NCBI GenBank assembly: GCA_039679375.1
Contig: JBDKVA010000152.1
Coordinates: forward strand, 1 to 46,845
Length of the DNA: 46,845 nucleotides
Direction of reading: 5' to 3'
DNA from: JBDKVA01 sp039679375
Lineage (GTDB): Bacteria; Bacillota; Clostridia; Acetivibrionales; DTU013
The notes under the pieces were generated by a model. It ran no database searches and was not told the DNA's origin. It saw only the letters and a list, made by a program, of their open reading frames with translations. Made by a program: the position numbers and the translations under genes. Position 1 is the first letter of the stretch, and every line of letters begins with the position of its first letter. Positions 43,724 to 46,845 of this stretch are shown here, one piece after another.

Positions 43724-44739
43724 ATCTGTATGATTTTCTGAAAGAAAAAAAGGCATATATACTGTCAATGTCCATCGTGTTTATTACTACCATTTTCATA
43801 CTATGGACGCTGAACCCCACCGGAGGACAGGCTCTTTCTACGTTGATCGCCGTACTGTACATTTTGGGGACTGTCATACCACTGTTGATCGAATACATGA
43901 GCAAGAAGGACTTTTATAATAATTTACTGCGTATTTTTGATTCGCTTGACCGGAAAAACCTTGTCGCCGAGGTCATCACGCCCCCGGGATTCAAAGAGGG
44001 AAACATTTTGTATGATATTATCAGGGGATCAAATAAGGCAATGCTGGAAGAAATCAACCGGTATAAATATATGCAGGAGGAGTACCGCGAGTATATCGAA
44101 CTGTGGATCCATGAGGTAAAAACCCCTATTTCCGCATCAAGGCTGATTGCTCAGAATAACAAATGCGATGCGATGGACAGCATATATGAGGAAATGGAAA
44201 AGATCGAGGCTTATGTGGAGCAGGTGCTGTTTTACTCCAGAAGCAATACGGTGGAGAAGGATTACTTCATCAGAGAAATTATGCTGGAGGAAGTGTGCTT
44301 TAATGCTTTGAAGAAAAACTCCAGACTTTTCATACAGAATAAAATCAGTGTTGTCACGGAAAATCTGCAGGTGATCGTCTATTCGGATGAGAAATGGCTG
44401 CAATTTATATTGAACCAGATCCTTACAAATTCGGTCAAATACTCGGACAAGCCGGACGCCCGCGTGAAGATCAGCGCCTGTGTAAAGGAAAACAGTGTTG
44501 TGCTATCGATAGAGGATAATGGTACAGGCATACCTCAAAATGAATTACCCAGGATTTTCGACAAGGGCTTTACCGGTACAAACGGCAGGAAAAATGTAAG
44601 ATCCACAGGCATCGGGCTATATATCTGCAAGAAGCTGTGCGATAAGCTGGGTCTTGCATTGCATGCCGATTCCGATTTTGGAAAGGGCACTGTGATAAGT
44701 ATTATTTTCCCGAAAAATTCAATGGTAGACATAAAGTAA
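43720..44739 (+). CDS. BceS-like intramembrane-sensing histidine kinase
   Basis: The protein is 339 residues from TTG 43720, which overlaps the regulator stop codon. Two membrane helices (about 13-30 and 37-58) are joined by a very short outer loop, the mark of kinases that do not bind a ligand themselves but read the state of a partner transporter. The H-box is WIHEVKTPISASRLI with His131. The ATPase part shows QILTNSVKYSD, DNGTGIPQNELPRIFDKGF and TGIGLYICKKL. It should report on the BceAB-like transporter encoded downstream, probably in the presence of a lipid II-binding antibiotic. Confidence 0.93.
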   Translation: MNLYDFLKEKKAYILSMSIVFITTIFILWTLNPTGGQALSTLIAVLYILGTVIPLLIEYMSKKDFYNNLLRIFDSLDRKNLVAEVITPPGFKEGNILYDIIRGSNKAMLEEINRYKYMQEEYREYIELWIHEVKTPISASRLIAQNNKCDAMDSIYEEMEKIEAYVEQVLFYSRSNTVEKDYFIREIMLEEVCFNALKKNSRLFIQNKISVVTENLQVIVYSDEKWLQFILNQILTNSVKYSDKPDARVKISACVKENSVVLSIEDNGTGIPQNELPRIFDKGFTGTNGRKNVRSTGIGLYICKKLCDKLGLALHADSDFGKGTVISIIFPKNSMVDIK

Positions 44740-44757
44740 ATATAACAAAAATGTAAG

Positions 44758-44806
44758 TTTACCGTAAGGTAAAAGAATGGCATGCGGCACATTTCCCCTC
44801 TATAAT
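44758..44806 (+). promoter_or_regulatory. Promoter and candidate BceR operator of the transporter genes
   Basis: A perfect inverted repeat TTTACC-gtaa-GGTAAA (44758-44773) sits just upstream of a poor -35 region (TGGCAT, 44778-44783), which is 17 bp before a consensus TATAAT (44801-44806). This is the expected layout of a regulator-activated promoter. The 8-bp palindrome TACCGGTA follows at 44815-44822. Confidence 0.6.
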
Positions 44807-44945
44807 AAAAACATTACCGGTATAACATAAAAGTATCGGATGATACGGCCACGGATACTGTTGCTGTAATGTCACGGTTTTGAAAACTTATTCGCAGGCT
44901 TGCCGATAAAATTATTTTTTCATTCAATATAGATGGAGGATTGGA

Positions 44946-45713
44946 ATGGCAGAGATATTAAACGTTGAAAATGTTGAAAAATATTATGGTAATAAGGGCA
45001 GCCTTACAAAAGCCATTGATAAAGTGAGCTTTTCAGTTAAAGAAGGCGAATTTGTCGGCATCATGGGCGCATCAGGCAGCGGTAAAACCACACTTCTGAA
45101 CTGCATATCCACTGTTGACAAGGTTACAAGCGGTCATATATTCATTAGAGGCAAGGATATTACGGAAATGAAAAGCAATCAGCTTGCCCGATTCAGGCGT
45201 GAAGAGCTGGGCTTTATCTTTCAGGATTATAATCTTCTGGATACGTTGACAGCATTTGAGAATATTATACTTCCGCTCAGTATATCGGGTGTTGATTGCA
45301 AGCAGGCGGAAATGAGAGTAAAAGAAGTGGCAGGAAGGCTTGAGATAACGGATGTACTTGCCAAATACCCTTATGAGATGTCAGGAGGTCAGAGGCAGAG
45401 AACAGCTGCAGCAAGGGCAATCATAACAAAGCCTGCAATGATCATGGCAGATGAACCGACAGGCTCGCTGGATTCAAAATCCGCCCGCATGCTGCTTGAA
45501 AGCCTTGAAAGCCTGCATAAAAATCTGAATGCAACGATTCTGATGGTTACACACGACGCCTTCACTGCAAGCTACTGCAGCAGAATACTGTTTATAAAAG
45601 ACGGCAGGCTTTTTAACGAGCTGATCAAGGGAGAAAGTACGAGGAAGTCCTTCTTTGGCCAGATCATTGATGTTATTACACTGCTTGGAGGTGACGCAGG
45701 AAATGTTCTTTAA
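44946..45713 (+). CDS. BceA-like ABC transporter ATPase
   Basis: This 255-residue protein has Walker A GASGSGKT (41-48), the ABC signature MSGGQRQRTAAARAI and Walker B IMADEPTGSLDS. It belongs to the MacB/BceA group that powers FtsX-like permeases. ATG 44946 follows ATGGAGGAT. It overlaps the permease gene by 11 bp. The pair would remove or release peptide antibiotics from their lipid targets, and also act as sensor for the kinase upstream. Confidence 0.95.
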   Translation: MAEILNVENVEKYYGNKGSLTKAIDKVSFSVKEGEFVGIMGASGSGKTTLLNCISTVDKVTSGHIFIRGKDITEMKSNQLARFRREELGFIFQDYNLLDTLTAFENIILPLSISGVDCKQAEMRVKEVAGRLEITDVLAKYPYEMSGGQRQRTAAARAIITKPAMIMADEPTGSLDSKSARMLLESLESLHKNLNATILMVTHDAFTASYCSRILFIKDGRLFNELIKGESTRKSFFGQIIDVITLLGGDAGNVL

Positions 45714-46845
45714 GTTATCGCTTAAAAATGTTAAAAGGAGCTTCAGGGATTATTCCTTATACTTTCTTACTCTCACCTTCAGCGTATGTATATTCTATAT
45801 TTTCAACTCCATTGAAGCACAAAAAGCCATGATGATCATATCGGAATCGACAGCGCAGATGATGAAAACTATAACCTACCTCGTTAATTATATTTCAATA
45901 TTCATATCTTTCATCCTCGGTTTTTTGATTGTATATGCAAACAGTTTTCTCATCAGAAGAAGGAAAAAGGAAATCGGCATTTATATGACACTTGGTATGA
46001 AAAAAGGAAAAATATCGAGAATGCTTGTCATCGAGACCTTTATCATCGGCATGTTTTCTCTGGGAACAGGCTTGCTTGCAGGTGTGTTTTTATCCCAGGG
46101 ACTTTCTGTAGTGACAGCAAAGCTGTTTGAAGTAGACATGACAGGATACCGTTTCATATTTTCATCTGAGGCCTGTGCCAAGACGGTACTTTATTTCGGC
46201 GTCATATTTTTGATTGTCATGGTTTTAAGCACGATTTCCATTACAAAATATAAATTGATCGATTTGATCAATGCGGACAAACAAAATGAGAAGCCAAAAA
46301 TCAGAAGCCCATTTCTGACAATTATGCTGTTTATCCTCTCGATTACCAGTCTCGTTATTGCTTATGGACTTGTACTGAAGAACGGGATTCAGGTGTTTGA
46401 TAAAAAGCTGGTATTTGAGATGTCGCTGGGCGCTTTAGGTACCTTTTTATTCTTTGCGTCACTGTCGGGTTTTTTCCTCAAGCTCCTGCAGTCAAATAAA
46501 AAGGCGTATTATAAAGGACTGAACATGTTTATATTGCGGCAGATCAATTCCAAAATAAATACAGCACATATTTCCATGTCCTTTATTTGCCTGATGCTCT
46601 TTTGCACTATTGGCATACTGTCAACAGGTATGGGGGCGAACAACGCGCTAAACAGCGGCTATAAGTATTGCGCTCCGTATGATGCCTCCTTCCGTGTGAA
46701 AGATGATATAAACATTATAGATAAAATTAATGAATACGGGTTTGACCTAAATGATTATGCTGACAAGTATGTGGAGTTTTCGCTGTACAGGGATAAGGAG
46801 GAAACCCTAACCAAAAAGGCTGTTTTCGGTGAGGTATCGGAATAT
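45703..46845 (+). CDS. BceB-like ABC permease (3' truncated by window end)
   Basis: From ATG 45703 (GGAGGTGA upstream) the frame stays open to the end of the window, giving 381 residues without a stop. The visible part has one membrane helix near residue 20, then an FtsX domain with the IYMTLGMKKGKISRMLVIE loop and helices at about 55-80, 105-130 and 160-180. Further helices follow, and then the start of the large outer loop (about 310 onward) that binds the antibiotic complex in this family. Full-length members have about 640-670 residues, so roughly 40% is missing here. Confidence 0.92.
   Translation, partial: MFFKLSLKNVKRSFRDYSLYFLTLTFSVCIFYIFNSIEAQKAMMIISESTAQMMKTITYLVNYISIFISFILGFLIVYANSFLIRRRKKEIGIYMTLGMKKGKISRMLVIETFIIGMFSLGTGLLAGVFLSQGLSVVTAKLFEVDMTGYRFIFSSEACAKTVLYFGVIFLIVMVLSTISITKYKLIDLINADKQNEKPKIRSPFLTIMLFILSITSLVIAYGLVLKNGIQVFDKKLVFEMSLGALGTFLFFASLSGFFLKLLQSNKKAYYKGLNMFILRQINSKINTAHISMSFICLMLFCTIGILSTGMGANNALNSGYKYCAPYDASFRVKDDINIIDKINEYGFDLNDYADKYVEFSLYRDKEETLTKKAVFGEVSEY

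Overview
The window looks like part of the chromosome of an anaerobic, spore-forming member of the Clostridia. The evidence is an alpha/beta-type small acid-soluble spore protein, a sensory [FeFe]-hydrogenase paired with a PP2C phosphatase, a T-box leader on pheST, a BceRS/BceAB-type module, clostridial Shine-Dalgarno sites, and a Cthe_2159-like beta-helix protein of a kind known from cellulolytic clostridia. I cannot name the species. I found no rRNA, tRNA, CRISPR array, transposase or phage gene.

Layout. 1-2491: 5'-truncated sensory hydrogenase and SpoIIE-type phosphatase. 2698-8238: housekeeping and small genes (RlmI-like methyltransferase, RluA-type pseudouridine synthase, PfkB sugar kinase, membrane TPR protein on the minus strand, an 80-residue protein, MATE exporter). 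8259-12348: T-box and pheST. 12684-16756: BusR-like regulator and an OpuA-type glycine betaine ABC transporter, with a ~90-100 bp inverted repeat pair around the transporter genes. 16930-19729: spore protein, pgi and a membrane metallophosphoesterase; the last two lie between near-identical 110-bp inverted repeats. 20100-27990: a cell-surface locus with a phosphodiester glycosidase, a GT2-GtrA fusion, a two-component system, a VTC-domain protein, DUF4956 and a beta-helix lipoprotein. 28240-42766: AraC-type membrane regulator followed by a carbohydrate import and degradation operon (solute-binding protein, two permeases, isochorismatase-like hydrolase, heparinase II/III-like lyase, propeller-like protein, GH36-like glycosidase, M55 D-aminopeptidase). 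43055-46845: BceRS-like two-component system and BceAB-like ABC transporter, truncated by the window end.

The most interesting system is at 20-28 kb. Three separate promoters there (upstream of the phosphodiester glycosidase, the VTC gene, and, on the minus strand, the response regulator itself) share one architecture: two TTTAAGG-like 7-mers in direct repeat, 11 bp apart, ending 9-10 bp before the -10 box. This is the layout of a PhoB/OmpR-family tandem operator. It suggests that the two-component system controls itself and both flanking operons, which unites six or seven surface genes, two of them of unknown function, into one regulon. The second notable signal is the set of inverted repeat pairs. 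One pair starts at the predicted transcription starts of two convergent genes. The other brackets the betaine transporter.
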